From positions 1 through 64,000 of the forward strand of contig NZ_ARQE01000001.1 in assembly GCF_000382705.1 (NCBI RefSeq): DNA of 64,000 bases, given 5' to 3'. Position 1 is the stretch's first letter. Every line of letters starts with the position of its first letter. A program made the translations under genes and the position numbers. A model generated the notes under the pieces. The model was not told where the DNA came from. It searched no databases and saw nothing but the letters and a program-made list of their open reading frames with translations. Shown here in pieces: positions 53,118 through 62,711 of this stretch. Origin of the DNA: Aureimonas ureilytica DSM 18598 = NBRC 106430 (GTDB lineage Bacteria; Pseudomonadota; Alphaproteobacteria; Rhizobiales; Rhizobiaceae).

Positions 53118-53364
53118 GTCCGTTTCCTTGTTCGTCTCGTCGCGCGCCGCGCCGGGGACGGCCCCTCCCCGTGGCGCTTCGCCTCTCTCGTTCCTTCGCG
53201 TCCCGTCTAGCCCATCGCTCTGGCGGCAATGCGGCACGGGCGCTTCGGTGTCCTGGTTTCGAAATGGCGTGGAACAGGCCCGATGCCAAGGCCGGATCGG
53301 ACGGTTGATGAACCGCCCGGCGACATGAGAGCGTTTCTCAGAGGGTCACATGCGATGCCTGCCG

Positions 53365-53775
53365 TTAAAGCTGCGCGCCCAACGCGGCCCAGGCGGCCAT
53401 TTCGCCGTCGGCGATCGTCAGCGAGACGCGCCAGCGCTCATCGCGGCGCAGGATGTAGACATGCTCCCATTGCGCGATCAACGTGTCCGCCTCGCCGAGC
53501 ATCCGGTAGGCCATGCGCGCCTCGGCGACATCCGGGAAGAGCTCGGAGGCCGACAGCAATTCGCCCGAGGGTCGCACCACGCCTTGCCGGCGATAGAAGT
53601 CCATCAGCGTGACGCAATGGTCGCGAAACGCCTCGCGCGGCATCGCGAAATTGCCGCCGGGCGAGGGAAACAGGCCGACCGGCTCCCAAAGCTCGCTCAG
53701 CGCCTCGGCGTCGCCCCGCGCGAACGCGTCCACGTAGTCGGCGAAGAAGGCCGCGATTTCGTCCTGAAAGCTCAT
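53365..53775 (-). CDS. NTF2-like/SnoaL-like domain protein
   Basis: A 136-residue protein with a cone-shaped NTF2-like fold pattern (FFADYVDAFARGDAEALSELW, then a beta-rich half ending RWRVSLTIADGEM). These proteins are small isomerases, hydratases or ligand binders; the function here is unknown. ATG 53773-53775 starts the first helix; the frame opens further upstream into the ParD-like gene. It is 35 bp downstream of that gene in the same direction and may share its transcript. Confidence 0.72.
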   Translation of the reverse strand: MSFQDEIAAFFADYVDAFARGDAEALSELWEPVGLFPSPGGNFAMPREAFRDHCVTLMDFYRRQGVVRPSGELLSASELFPDVAEARMAYRMLGEADTLIAQWEHVYILRRDERWRVSLTIADGEMAAWAALGAQL

Positions 53776-53810
53776 GACCGTCCGGCCCCGCGTGCGCTCG
53801 ATGCCATTCG

Positions 53811-54017
53811 TCAGGCCGCCGTGGCGGACGGATGGGCGGCCTCCGCCGCCTCCATCTGCGCCTTGACGATCTCGTTGAAGGCCAAGGTGGGATTGGCCTC
53901 GGCGAGCATCCCCATCTTCATCCAGAACTCGGCCTGCGCGTTGATCGAGCGGCACATGACCGCGCTCGCCCGCCGGACCTGTTCGTGCAGATCGTCATCG
54001 ATTTTCACGAGACCCAT
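53811..54017 (-). CDS. ParD-like ribbon-helix-helix protein (antitoxin-type), no toxin visible
   Basis: A 68-residue protein matching the ParD-like family: MGLVKIDDDLHEQVRRASAV, SINAQAEFWMKMG and NPTLAFNEI. The N-terminal strand and two helices form a DNA-binding dimer fold. GGGAGG 5 nt before ATG 54015-54017 decides the start (an ATG four codons earlier is possible). An AT-rich dyad lies just upstream, fitting autoregulation. No ParE or other toxin gene is adjacent; the neighbour downstream is NTF2-like. Confidence 0.78.
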   Translation of the reverse strand: MGLVKIDDDLHEQVRRASAVMCRSINAQAEFWMKMGMLAEANPTLAFNEIVKAQMEAAEAAHPSATAA

Positions 54018-54331
54018 ATTGCCTCCCATCCTATATGAATCGTTTATGATCCATATATAGGCGCGTCAAGCGTGGCCTGAGGCCGCGTTGCAGTTGTCAG
54101 CGGTCGCGGGCACCCCGCGCGAATGCCGGGGAGATCGAAGCCGTTGACCGAGGCAACCGTCCCGTTCCGCTGCGACCATCGCCTCCCTGACAGGACACGC
54201 CTCCGGTCTTCGTTCGGATAAAGGCAACCATCGCCCGCGCTCGGGCTTGCCCGAAGCTTTCCGGCCCAATTCGTTAGCCAGGACATTAACCGCGCGCGTC
54301 TATACCTTGGTCGGGTTGATCGGAGGGGCGG
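54018..54331. other. Divergent region between the ParD-like and GGDEF genes
   Basis: 314 bp without a gene. Near 54031-54060 is an AT-rich dyad; the rest is mixed composition with no obvious element. It should carry the diguanylate cyclase promoter, which I could not locate. Confidence 0.5.
54031..54060. promoter_or_regulatory. Dyad upstream of the ParD-like gene
   Basis: A 30-bp dyad whose outer arms are CTATAT (54031-54036) and ATATAG (54055-54060) with inner ATC/GAT pairs (54039-54041 and 54048-54050). It lies 14 bp above the start codon, overlapping the likely -10 region, as expected for an autoregulatory ribbon-helix-helix operator. Confidence 0.5.
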
Positions 54332-55453
54332 ATGTTCGTCGGCTTACAGAGGGTCGGTGATTGGCTTCTGCGACTCGGGAGGGAAGAGGATTCGTTTCTC
54401 CGCTCCGCGCTTGTTCGAACCCTTGTCGACGATACGTGGCTTGCCCTTTCGACGATCGCATTGACCCAGATCGGTTGGGCGATGGTGATCGCGACGACCG
54501 GCAATTTCCTTTTCCTGCTTTTCATGCCCATCGATCTCGCGCTCTGGGTGGGACGCCGACGCCTCAGGCACCGCATCGTCCTTCCGCGTTCGGCGGAAAT
54601 CGAAACCGCGGGTGCAACGCTTGCCCTTCTCAATGTCGGCTGGTCGGTTCTGGTCGCCACGCAGGTCATCCTTCTCCTGCAGGCCGGCAACCTTCGCGCG
54701 CTCGTTCTGGGCATGATGTTGTCGGTCGGGGAGCGGAGCTATACGAGCACGCTTTACGCCGGGTTCCCTCGGCTGACCCGCGCTTGCGCCGCCATTTCCA
54801 CGCTGGCGCAGATGATCGGCTTGTGGTTGGCGTTCAACCCGCAACTCGTGCCCATGGTGCCGATGGCCGTGGCGCTCAGCCTGGCGTTCCTGCTCCTGGG
54901 GCGCCGCGCGCACGCGACTCTTCTGGAGGCCGTCAAGGCGCGGCAGATCGCCCACCGTCAATCGCGTCTGGACCCGCTCACCGGCCTCGGAAACAGGCTG
55001 GCCAAGCTGGAACGCCTCGAGGCCATCTGCGAAGCGGCCGGCGCGGGCGAGCGGTTCGGCAGCCTCCTTTATATCGATCTCGATGGGTTCAAGCTCGTGA
55101 ACGACCGGTTCGGCCATGCCGTCGGCGATCGGGTGCTGGTGGAGGTCGGACGCAGACTGTCGGCCTGTCTGCGAAAGCACGACATCGCCTGCCGAACGGG
55201 GGGAGACGAGTTCGCCGTTCTGGTGACGGCGATGGACGAATTCTCCCTGCGGCACCTCGCCTCGACCATCGTGTCCTCGGTTCAGGAGCCGATCGCGATC
55301 ACCGAGCAAACCAGCGTCAATGTCGGCGCGAGCGTCGGCATCGCCACCACGTCGCCCGAGACGACCTCTCCGGCCTGTCTGATGGAAACGGCCGACGCCG
55401 CCCTCTACGACGCCAAACGAAGCGGCAAAGGACGCTTCGTCATCGCCTCGTGA
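54332..55453 (+). CDS. Membrane-anchored diguanylate cyclase (GGDEF)
   Basis: A 373-residue protein. The N-terminal 200 residues hold five or six transmembrane helices without a named sensor domain; the GGDEF domain spans about 210-370, beginning at DPLTGLGNR, with DLDGFKLVNDRFGH and the intact active site RTGGDEFAVL. It should make c-di-GMP from two GTP. No RxxD inhibitory site is obvious before the active site. It is a single gene, and a second GGDEF protein lies at 62712-63950. Confidence 0.9.
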   Translation: MFVGLQRVGDWLLRLGREEDSFLRSALVRTLVDDTWLALSTIALTQIGWAMVIATTGNFLFLLFMPIDLALWVGRRRLRHRIVLPRSAEIETAGATLALLNVGWSVLVATQVILLLQAGNLRALVLGMMLSVGERSYTSTLYAGFPRLTRACAAISTLAQMIGLWLAFNPQLVPMVPMAVALSLAFLLLGRRAHATLLEAVKARQIAHRQSRLDPLTGLGNRLAKLERLEAICEAAGAGERFGSLLYIDLDGFKLVNDRFGHAVGDRVLVEVGRRLSACLRKHDIACRTGGDEFAVLVTAMDEFSLRHLASTIVSSVQEPIAITEQTSVNVGASVGIATTSPETTSPACLMETADAALYDAKRSGKGRFVIAS

Positions 55454-55578
55454 CGCCGATCGGACGTCCGGCCTCGGTGGCGAGCGGCCGGACCGGCATA
55501 GGCGCGCAGTTCGGCACCGAACGAGCATGTTCGGCACGACGGGAAGGGTCCGGGCGCGTCTCGACGAGCCCCAAACGC

Positions 55579-55606
55579 AAAAACGGGCGCGATCGCTCGC
55601 GCCCGT
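55579..55606 (-). terminator. Intrinsic terminator of ftsK
   Basis: On the minus strand a perfect 10-bp stem (complement pairs 55597-55606 and 55583-55592) with a 4-nt loop is followed by TTTT (55579-55582). It starts 50 nt past the ftsK stop. Confidence 0.8.
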
Positions 55607-55655
55607 CCCGTGTTCTCGAAGCTCGCGCCCTTTGCCGGGCGCGCCGCCCTCGCCC

Positions 55656-58600
55656 TCAGGCGTTGTCCGTCGGCACCAGGATCTCGCGCTTGCCGGCGTG
55701 GTTGGCGGGGCCGACGATGCCCTCGCGTTCCATGCGCTCGATGATCGAGGCCGCGCGGTTGTAGCCGATCTGGAGGCGGCGCTGGACGTAGGAAGTGGAG
55801 GCCTTGCCGTCGCGCAGGACGATCGCCACCGCCTGGTCGTAGAGATCGGCGCTTTCCTCCATGCCGCCCGCCGAGCCGCCGGACGCGGCGGCCGGAGCCT
55901 CCTCGTCCTCGTCCTCCAGGATGGCGTCGAGATATTCCGGCACGCCCTGCGTCTTCAGGTGCTTGACGATCTCCTCCACCTCGTCGTCGCCGACGAAGGG
56001 GCCGTGGACGCGCTGGATGCGACCGCCGCCGGCCATGAAGAGCATGTCACCCATGCCGAGCAGCTGCTCGGCGCCCTGCTCCTGCAGGATGGTGCGCGAG
56101 TCGATCTTCGAGGTCACCTGGAAGGAGATGCGGGTCGGGAAGTTGGCCTTGATCGTGCCGGTGATGACGTCGACCGAGGGGCGCTGCGTCGCCATGATGA
56201 CGTGGATGCCGGCGGCGCGGGCCATCTGCGCGAGGCGCTGGACGGTGCCTTCGATGTCCTTGCCGGCCACCATCATGAGGTCGGCCATCTCGTCGATGAT
56301 GACGACGATATAGGGCAGCGGCGCGAGGTCGAACTCCTCCGACTCGAAGATCGGCTCGCCGGTCTCGCGGTCGAAGCCCGTCTGAACCGTGCGCGAGATC
56401 GTCTCGCCGCGCTCCATGGCGGAGGCGACGCGGGCGTTGAAGCCGTCGATGTTGCGAACGCCCACCTTCGACATCTTGCGGTAGCGGTCCTCCATCTCGC
56501 GGACCGTCCATTTCAGCGCCACCACGGCCTTCTTCGGATCGGTGACGACCGGAGCCAGAAGATGCGGGATGCCGTCATAGATCGAGAGTTCGAGCATCTT
56601 CGGGTCGATCATGATCATGCGGCATTCGGCCGGGGTCATCCGGTAGAGAAGCGACAGGATCATCGTGTTGATCGACACCGACTTGCCCGAGCCGGTGGTG
56701 CCGGCCACGAGCAGATGCGGCATCTTGGCGAGATCGGCGATGACCGCCTCGCCGCCGATCGTCTTGCCGAGCGCCAGCGGCAGCTTGGCCTTGGAGCCGG
56801 CGAACGTGTCGGAGCCGATCATCTCGCGGAAATAGACGGTCTCGCGGCGCTGGTTCGGCAGCTCGATGCCGATCGCGTTCTTGCCGGGGATCACGGCGAC
56901 GCGCGCGGCGATCGCCGACATCGAGCGGGCGATGTCGTCGGCGAGGCCGATGACGCGGCTCGACTTGATGCCGGGCGCGGGCTCCAGCTCGTAGAGCGTG
57001 ACGACCGGGCCGGGGCGCACTTCGATGATCTCGCCCTTCACGCCGAAATCGTCGAGCACGCCTTCGAGCAGCCGCGCGTTCTCCTGCAGGATCTCGGGCG
57101 TCAGAGAATTGTCGCGGTTGCGCGGCTTGGGCGGGGCCAGAAGCTCGATCGGCGGCAGGATGAACTCGTCGTTGAGATCGGGATGCCCAAGCTCGGCAAG
57201 GCGGGCGCGCGAGGACTGGCGCGACAGCATCTCGGCCGCCGGCTGCATCTGGACGCGCGCCGGACGGGCGTCGATCGCGCTGGCGCGCGGAGCCATGGGG
57301 GCCTGCGGCGCGACGCGGGGCTGGGGCGCGGGGGCGCGGGGGGCCTCCGGCTCGGCGCGCTGCGTGGCGCGCTTCAGGCCCGGAAAGGCGACGATGTTGT
57401 TGGCGATGAAGCCGCGCCAGCCGCCCGGCTCCTCGGGCTCCGGTTCGGGCTGGTAGCGCCGGTCGGCCTCGATGGCGAAATCGTCTTCGTCCTCTTCGGC
57501 GGCGATGCGCTCTTCCAGCGTCGGGCGGCGCTCGTCGCCGAGAGCGGCATGGGTCTCGAGTTCGAAGGGCGCCTCGTCCTGCTCGTCCGCATAGCGCGCG
57601 TCGTCATAGCGGGCCGCGTCGTCATAACGGGCTTCCTCGGCGTAGCGGACCTCGTCCTCGTAGGCGTCGCGATAGGCGGCGTCCGTTTCCATCGCCGCCG
57701 CATGGGCGTCCGGCTCGGCGACGCGCGCGGCTTCGGCCGCGGCGGCAAGGGCGGCCTCGCGCTGCGCCATCTTGTAGGAGCCGTTCCAGTCCGAGCGGCC
57801 ATGGCGCACCGTGGCGCGGCTCGTGTCCACCGTGCGGCGGGCCGGCGCTTCGGGCGCGTCGAACACCGGCGGGGCGCTCGGCGCGGCGCGCGTGGCGGAG
57901 GGGCGGGCGGCGGCGGGCGGCGCGGACGGGGCGGCGGCGCGGGGCGCGGGCGCGGCGGCCTGCGGCACGAAGCCCTCTTCGGCCTCGTGAGGCTCGAATT
58001 CCAGCGGCTCGTCGAACATCGGCGGCTCGTCGAAGCGCGGCGGCTGGACGACGCGGGCGGCGCGGGTTTCGCGGGCCGGCGGCGGGGCGTCCTCGGCGTC
58101 CACCGCGCGCAGCGCCTCGCGCAGGCGCGCTTCGGGCGCGGGCGGCATCAAGGGCGCGTCGCGGTCCCAGTCGCGATGGGCGAAGGGATCGTTGCGGCGG
58201 CGACGCGCTTCGGCGAGATCGCCGACGCGACGGCCGAGCGCCGAGCGCGCGGAATAGAGCCAATGGCTGGCGGCGCCCGCCAGAAGCTGCATCGCGCCTT
58301 CGCGCTCGTCCTCGTCGTGGCGCATGCCGCGATGGGGCTCGGTCTCGTAAGCGTCGGAATAGGTGTCGGAGGGACGAGCCACCAGACCCGCGCCGTTCAG
58401 AACGCACCAGCCGGCGGGCAGCGCGAAGAGCGCGGCCAGCACCACGCCGAGCGAGCCCTGCGGATAGGAGCCGGTGACGAGGGCGGGCACCTTGAGAACG
58501 AGATCGCCGACGACGCCGCCGAGGCCGATCGGCAGCGGCCAGCCGGCCGGCGCCTGGAGGCAGCCAAGCGCAGCGCTGGCGAGCGCCATGCCGCCGAGCG

Positions 58601-58928
58601 CCCACCAGGCGCGCGCGCTCGTGTGGCCGACGCGCCGGCCGATCACGAGAAGCAGCCCGCGCGAGGCGAGAAGCAGCGGCAGGAGAACCGCGCCGAGGCC
58701 GAGAAGCTGCATGGCGAGATCGGCCGCCACGGCGCCGGAGGCGCCGGCGAGATTGCGCACCGGATTGCCGTTGGCGTAGCTGAGCGAGGGGTCGTCCACC
58801 GTCCAGCTGGCGAAGGACACGGCGAGCCAGACGGACGCGGCCAGAAGCGCCAAGCCCATCAGCACCTGTGCCGGGCGGCCGAGCCGGCCGGTGCCCTCTT
58901 CCCTTGCGTCGATCGATGCCATCGCCAT
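55656..58928 (-). CDS. ftsK: DNA translocase FtsK
   Basis: A 1090-residue septal DNA pump. The N-terminal membrane domain (about 20-190, four or five helices) is followed by a Pro/Ala/Glu/Arg-rich linker (about 230-560) and the RecA-like motor with Walker [12 protein letters not shown] (about 740-750) and Walker [14 protein letters not shown]. The C-terminal gamma winged helix (about 1020-1085, [23 protein letters not shown]) reads KOPS-like sequences and activates XerCD at dif. Start ATG 58926-58928; the second ATG (58922) is also plausible. A terminator follows. Confidence 0.95.
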   Translation of the reverse strand: MAMASIDAREEGTGRLGRPAQVLMGLALLAASVWLAVSFASWTVDDPSLSYANGNPVRNLAGASGAVAADLAMQLLGLGAVLLPLLLASRGLLLVIGRRVGHTSARAWWALGGMALASAALGCLQAPAGWPLPIGLGGVVGDLVLKVPALVTGSYPQGSLGVVLAALFALPAGWCVLNGAGLVARPSDTYSDAYETEPHRGMRHDEDEREGAMQLLAGAASHWLYSARSALGRRVGDLAEARRRRNDPFAHRDWDRDAPLMPPAPEARLREALRAVDAEDAPPPARETRAARVVQPPRFDEPPMFDEPLEFEPHEAEEGFVPQAAAPAPRAAAPSAPPAAARPSATRAAPSAPPVFDAPEAPARRTVDTSRATVRHGRSDWNGSYKMAQREAALAAAAEAARVAEPDAHAAAMETDAAYRDAYEDEVRYAEEARYDDAARYDDARYADEQDEAPFELETHAALGDERRPTLEERIAAEEDEDDFAIEADRRYQPEPEPEEPGGWRGFIANNIVAFPGLKRATQRAEPEAPRAPAPQPRVAPQAPMAPRASAIDARPARVQMQPAAEMLSRQSSRARLAELGHPDLNDEFILPPIELLAPPKPRNRDNSLTPEILQENARLLEGVLDDFGVKGEIIEVRPGPVVTLYELEPAPGIKSSRVIGLADDIARSMSAIAARVAVIPGKNAIGIELPNQRRETVYFREMIGSDTFAGSKAKLPLALGKTIGGEAVIADLAKMPHLLVAGTTGSGKSVSINTMILSLLYRMTPAECRMIMIDPKMLELSIYDGIPHLLAPVVTDPKKAVVALKWTVREMEDRYRKMSKVGVRNIDGFNARVASAMERGETISRTVQTGFDRETGEPIFESEEFDLAPLPYIVVIIDEMADLMMVAGKDIEGTVQRLAQMARAAGIHVIMATQRPSVDVITGTIKANFPTRISFQVTSKIDSRTILQEQGAEQLLGMGDMLFMAGGGRIQRVHGPFVGDDEVEEIVKHLKTQGVPEYLDAILEDEDEEAPAAASGGSAGGMEESADLYDQAVAIVLRDGKASTSYVQRRLQIGYNRAASIIERMEREGIVGPANHAGKREILVPTDNA

Positions 58929-59193
58929 GCCCTTGAGCCCTGAAGTCTGGCGGGGAAGGCCCCGCTTAAGCCTGCTTGTTCGCGCCTCTTTCGCGGAGGC
59001 ACGGCCTTGATCGGGCAAGGTAAACAAAGCTGGTTAAAGCGCATTTAACCCTCTTGGCCACGTGCGCTTTCGCCCCTCCCTTGCTCAGCCGAAACACCGC
59101 GCGAGCGTCCCTCTTGCCGGCACCGTGATGGAACCGTGGGCGCGCGGCCGACATATCCGACCAGTTCCATTCCAAGCGAGAAGGACAGGACCC

Positions 59194-59505
59194 ATGGAGA
59201 TCAGGCACGAGGATTTGGGCCGGGGCGGTTTGTTCGTGGCGGGCGAAGGCGAGGACCGGGCGGAGCTGACCTATGCGCCGGCCGGCATCCAGAACTCCCT
59301 CATCTTCGATCACACCTATGTTCCCGAGCACATGCGCGGCCAGGGGATCGCCGAGAAGCTGGTGGACCACGCGGTCGGCTATGCCCGCGAAAAGGGCATG
59401 ACCGTGGTGCCCGCCTGTTCCTATGTGCGCTCGCTGTTCCAGCGCCATCCCGAGCGCTACGGCGACGTCGCGGCGGCCGAGGAGAAGCCGATCGGCCGCA
59501 TCTGA
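59194..59505 (+). CDS. GNAT-like N-acetyltransferase (YjdJ type)
   Basis: A 103-residue protein of the short GNAT subfamily (Gcn5-related, YjdJ/NATD1-like). The acetyl-CoA loop is MRGQGIAEKLVDHAVGYARE (about 49-68), followed by VVPACSYVRSLFQRHPERY, the typical end. The substrate is unknown. AAGGA upstream of ATG 59194 supports the start. It is divergent from ftsK with 265 bp between starts and convergent with amtB. Confidence 0.9.
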   Translation: MEIRHEDLGRGGLFVAGEGEDRAELTYAPAGIQNSLIFDHTYVPEHMRGQGIAEKLVDHAVGYAREKGMTVVPACSYVRSLFQRHPERYGDVAAAEEKPIGRI

Positions 59506-59579
59506 CGCGGCGCGCCGCGCGCCTGCCGCGCGAGGGCGTGGGGGCACGTGCCGCGCGGGGGCGCGTGGCACCGAACGCG

Positions 59580-59615
59580 AAAAAGGGCAGGCGGATCGCT
59601 CCGCCTGCCCTTTTC
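59580..59615. terminator. Bidirectional intrinsic terminator
   Basis: A perfect 15-bp stem (AAAAGGGCAGGCGGA at 59581-59595, complement at 59600-59614) with loop TCGC gives a T-run on either strand. It serves both the GNAT gene and the convergent amtB gene. Confidence 0.88.
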
Positions 59616-59644
59616 ATGACCGGGGCGAACCCGGAAGCCGCCGA

Positions 59645-61033
59645 TCAGGCGTGGTAGGCCGCCTCGCCATGCGAGGTGATGTCGAGGCCCTCGCGCTCGG
59701 CTTCCACGGTCGGACGCAGGCCGATCACGGCGTCGACGATCTTGTAGAGGATCGCCGAGACGATGCCGCCATAGACCACGGTGATGAGCACCGCGACGGC
59801 CTGGGAATAGACCTGCGCGCCCATGGTGACGCCTTCCAGATAGCCGCCGCCGCCGAACGCGGTGGAGGCGAAGACGCCGGTGCCGATCGCGCCGACGATG
59901 CCGCCCACGCCATGGATGCCGAACACGTCGAGCGAGTCGTCGTAGCCGAACTTCGGCTTCACCACCGCCACGAAGAAGTAGCAGGCGGCCGACGAGATCG
60001 CGCCGAGGACGATGCCGCCGATCGGGCCGACCGCACCGGCCGCCGGGGTCACGGCGACGAGGCCGGCGATGATGCCCGACACGGCGCCGAGCATGGAGGC
60101 CTTGCCGCGCAGGAGAGCCTCGATGAGCACCCAGGCGACGGTGGCGCCGGCGGTCGCGGTGAAGGTGTTGATCATGGCGAGCGCCGCGCCGCCATTGGCC
60201 TCGAGGTTGGAGCCGGCGTTGAAGCCGAACCAGCCGACCCAGAGGATCGAGGCGCCGACCATGGTCAGCGTCATCGAGTGCGGGGCCATGTTGTCACGGC
60301 CGAGACCCGTGCGCTTGCCGACCAGGAACGAGCCGACGAGGGCCGCGATGCCGGCATTGATGTGGACGACGGTGCCGCCCGCGAAGTCGAGCGCGGCCAC
60401 GCCCCCGGCATGGGCGCCGGTGAAGATCAGGCCGTTCGCGTCCCAGACCATGTGAGCGACCGGGAAATAGACGATCGTCACCCAGAGGATGGTGAAGAGG
60501 ACCACCGCGCCGAACTTGATGCGCTCGGCAAACGCGCCGACGATCAGCGCCGGCGTGATGCAGGCGAAGGTCATCTGGAAGGCGATGAAGACATATTCGG
60601 GGATCACGACGCCCTTGGTGAAGGTCGCGGCCATCGTGTCCTTGGTGATGCCGGCCAGGAACAGCTTGCCCGTGCCGCCCCAGAAGGCGCTCGTCGAGCC
60701 GCCAAAGGCGAAGGAATAGCCGTAGGTCACGTACATGATCATGACGATGGCGGTGATCGTGACGCACTGCATCAGCACCGAGAGCATGTTCTTGGCGCGA
60801 ACGAGGCCGCCGTAGAACAGGCCGAGGCCCGGCAGGATCATGAACAGGACGAGGAGCGTCGACACCAGCATCCAGGCGACGTCGCCCTTGTCCATGACGT
60901 CGGCGGCGACGGCGGCCGCGGCGGCCGGCACCTGTTCGGGGGCCGGCGCGATGCCGGTCTCCTGCGCGAAGGCGACGACCGGAAGAAGGCTTGCCGCGAG
61001 GAGCGCCGGAGCGATGGATTTCACAAAACGCAT
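59645..61033 (-). CDS. amtB: Ammonium transporter AmtB
   Basis: A 462-residue inner-membrane ammonium channel with a signal-like N-terminus (to about residue 24) and eleven transmembrane helices. Pore residues are recognised in HMVWDANGL and DFAGGTVVHINAG (the first pore histidine) and in FGIHGVGGIVGAIGTG (the second). ATG 61031-61033 is chosen; the frame extends seven codons upstream. It is cotranscribed with glnK, 17 bp away, whose product blocks the channel under nitrogen sufficiency. Confidence 0.95.
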   Translation of the reverse strand: MRFVKSIAPALLAASLLPVVAFAQETGIAPAPEQVPAAAAAVAADVMDKGDVAWMLVSTLLVLFMILPGLGLFYGGLVRAKNMLSVLMQCVTITAIVMIMYVTYGYSFAFGGSTSAFWGGTGKLFLAGITKDTMAATFTKGVVIPEYVFIAFQMTFACITPALIVGAFAERIKFGAVVLFTILWVTIVYFPVAHMVWDANGLIFTGAHAGGVAALDFAGGTVVHINAGIAALVGSFLVGKRTGLGRDNMAPHSMTLTMVGASILWVGWFGFNAGSNLEANGGAALAMINTFTATAGATVAWVLIEALLRGKASMLGAVSGIIAGLVAVTPAAGAVGPIGGIVLGAISSAACYFFVAVVKPKFGYDDSLDVFGIHGVGGIVGAIGTGVFASTAFGGGGYLEGVTMGAQVYSQAVAVLITVVYGGIVSAILYKIVDAVIGLRPTVEAEREGLDITSHGEAAYHA

Positions 61034-61050
61034 GGTTCTCTCACAGCCCC

Positions 61051-61488
<438 letters not shown>

Positions 61489-61491
61489 CTA

Positions 61492-61508
61492 TCCAAGATG
61501 CGTGCCAA
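61492..61508 (-). promoter_or_regulatory. Sigma-54 promoter of glnK-amtB
   Basis: On the minus strand TTGGCACGCATCTTGGA matches the -24/-12 consensus (TGGCACG-N4-TTGCW) at all but one position (TTGG for TTGC). It is about 100 bp upstream of glnK. NtrC-activated expression in nitrogen limitation is expected from other proteobacteria; I could not identify NtrC sites with confidence. Confidence 0.75.
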
Positions 61509-61599
61509 TTGAGCGACGGCCGGATTTTCGCCAGATTTGTGCGGCGCGAAAGCGCTTTCTGCCACTCGTCTGCTCAGGCCTGGGTTTCTGAGCTCTGAA

Positions 61600-61624
61600 C
61601 ACATGCCGAAAATTTCGGCATGTG
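61600..61624. terminator. Palindrome between tesB and glnK
   Basis: A perfect 25-bp inverted repeat (12-bp arms CACATGCCGAAA and complement, one central base) 24 nt after the tesB stop on the minus strand. No U-run follows. It may end the tesB transcript or be a protein-binding site upstream of the glnK promoter. Confidence 0.5.
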
Positions 61625-61647
61625 CCTGCCTTTTGGTCGCGACGGAT

Positions 61648-62517
61648 TCAGGCTTTGGGCTCGCGCGGGCGGATCAGCCCTTCCTGTGCCACGGAGGCGA
61701 CCAGCGTTCCGTCGGCCGAGAACAAGGAGCCGCGCGTCAGACCTCGCCCACCGGACGAGGATGGGCTGTCCTGCGCGTAGAGATGCCACTGGCTGACGCG
61801 CAGCGGGCGGTGGAACCACATGGCATGGTCGAGGCTCGCCGCCTGGATGCGCTCGTCGAAGATCGACAGGCCATGGGCGAAGAGCGAGGTGTCGAGAAGG
61901 GTCATGTCGGAGAGATAGGCCATGACGGCGGCGTTGAGCGCGGGATCGTCGCCGATATCGGCGGTGACGCGCACCCAGATGCGCTGCTCGGGGGCGAGCT
62001 TCTCGCGCGTCAGATAATGATCGGTCGAAACGGGGCGGAACTCCACCGCGCGCGGGCGCATCCAGTAGCGCCGGATCGGCTCGGGCGCGTGGCGCAGGAT
62101 GTCCTGGCCGAGGCTCTCGCCCGAGGGCAATTCGTCCGGGCCCGGCACGACCGGCATCGCGATCTGGTGGTCGAGCCCCTCCTCCTCGCGCTGGAACGAG
62201 GCCGAGAGGGTGAAGATCGCCTGCCCGTGCTGGATCGCGGTGACGAGCCGTGTCGAGAAGGAGCCGCCGTCGCGCAGCCGCTTGGCCTCGTAGATGACGG
62301 GCACGCGCGGGTCGCCCGGCCGCATGAAATAGCCATGCAGCGAATGCACCTGCCGGTCGGGCGCGACGGTGCGCTGGGCGGCGACGAGCGCCTGCGCGAT
62401 CACCTGCCCGCCGAAGATGCGCTGCCAGCCGACATCCGGGCTGGTGCCGCGAAACAGGTTTTCCTCGAGCCGTTCCAGATCGAGCGTCGATACGAGCTTC
62501 GCCACCAGATCCTTCAT
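61648..62517 (-). CDS. tesB: Acyl-CoA thioesterase II
   Basis: A 289-residue double hot-dog thioesterase hydrolysing acyl-CoA. The first hot-dog has GGQVIAQALVAAQRT and HSLHGYFMRPGDP; the second carries the catalytic-type Asp, Thr/Ser and Gln region (SLDHAMWFHRP, GRGLTRGSLFSADG). Length agrees with E. coli TesB. GGAAGG before ATG 62515-62517 supports the start. The order tesB-glnK-amtB is common in proteobacteria. Confidence 0.92.
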   Translation of the reverse strand: MKDLVAKLVSTLDLERLEENLFRGTSPDVGWQRIFGGQVIAQALVAAQRTVAPDRQVHSLHGYFMRPGDPRVPVIYEAKRLRDGGSFSTRLVTAIQHGQAIFTLSASFQREEEGLDHQIAMPVVPGPDELPSGESLGQDILRHAPEPIRRYWMRPRAVEFRPVSTDHYLTREKLAPEQRIWVRVTADIGDDPALNAAVMAYLSDMTLLDTSLFAHGLSIFDERIQAASLDHAMWFHRPLRVSQWHLYAQDSPSSSGGRGLTRGSLFSADGTLVASVAQEGLIRPREPKA

Positions 62518-62711
62518 ATGCGTCCCTTCCTGCAAGCCATGCCGTCTGGCGGCGAGGCCCCGCGTCGCGCGGCGCCGGCCGTTTCTGTGGCGTTCCTTAT
62601 GCGACAAGAGGCGGGCGGCCGAAAGGGCGAGGGTTTTACGCCCGGCTTTTGGCGAGCCGGGCCTTTCGCGAGGACGCCTTTTCGCGAGAAGGGGTTTCCG
62701 CGAGGTCGGCG

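Noticed and set aside
55527-58943. A 1138-codon plus-strand frame opposite ftsK
   Set aside because: Composition is typical of the shadow of a high-GC gene, and ftsK on the other strand is unambiguous.
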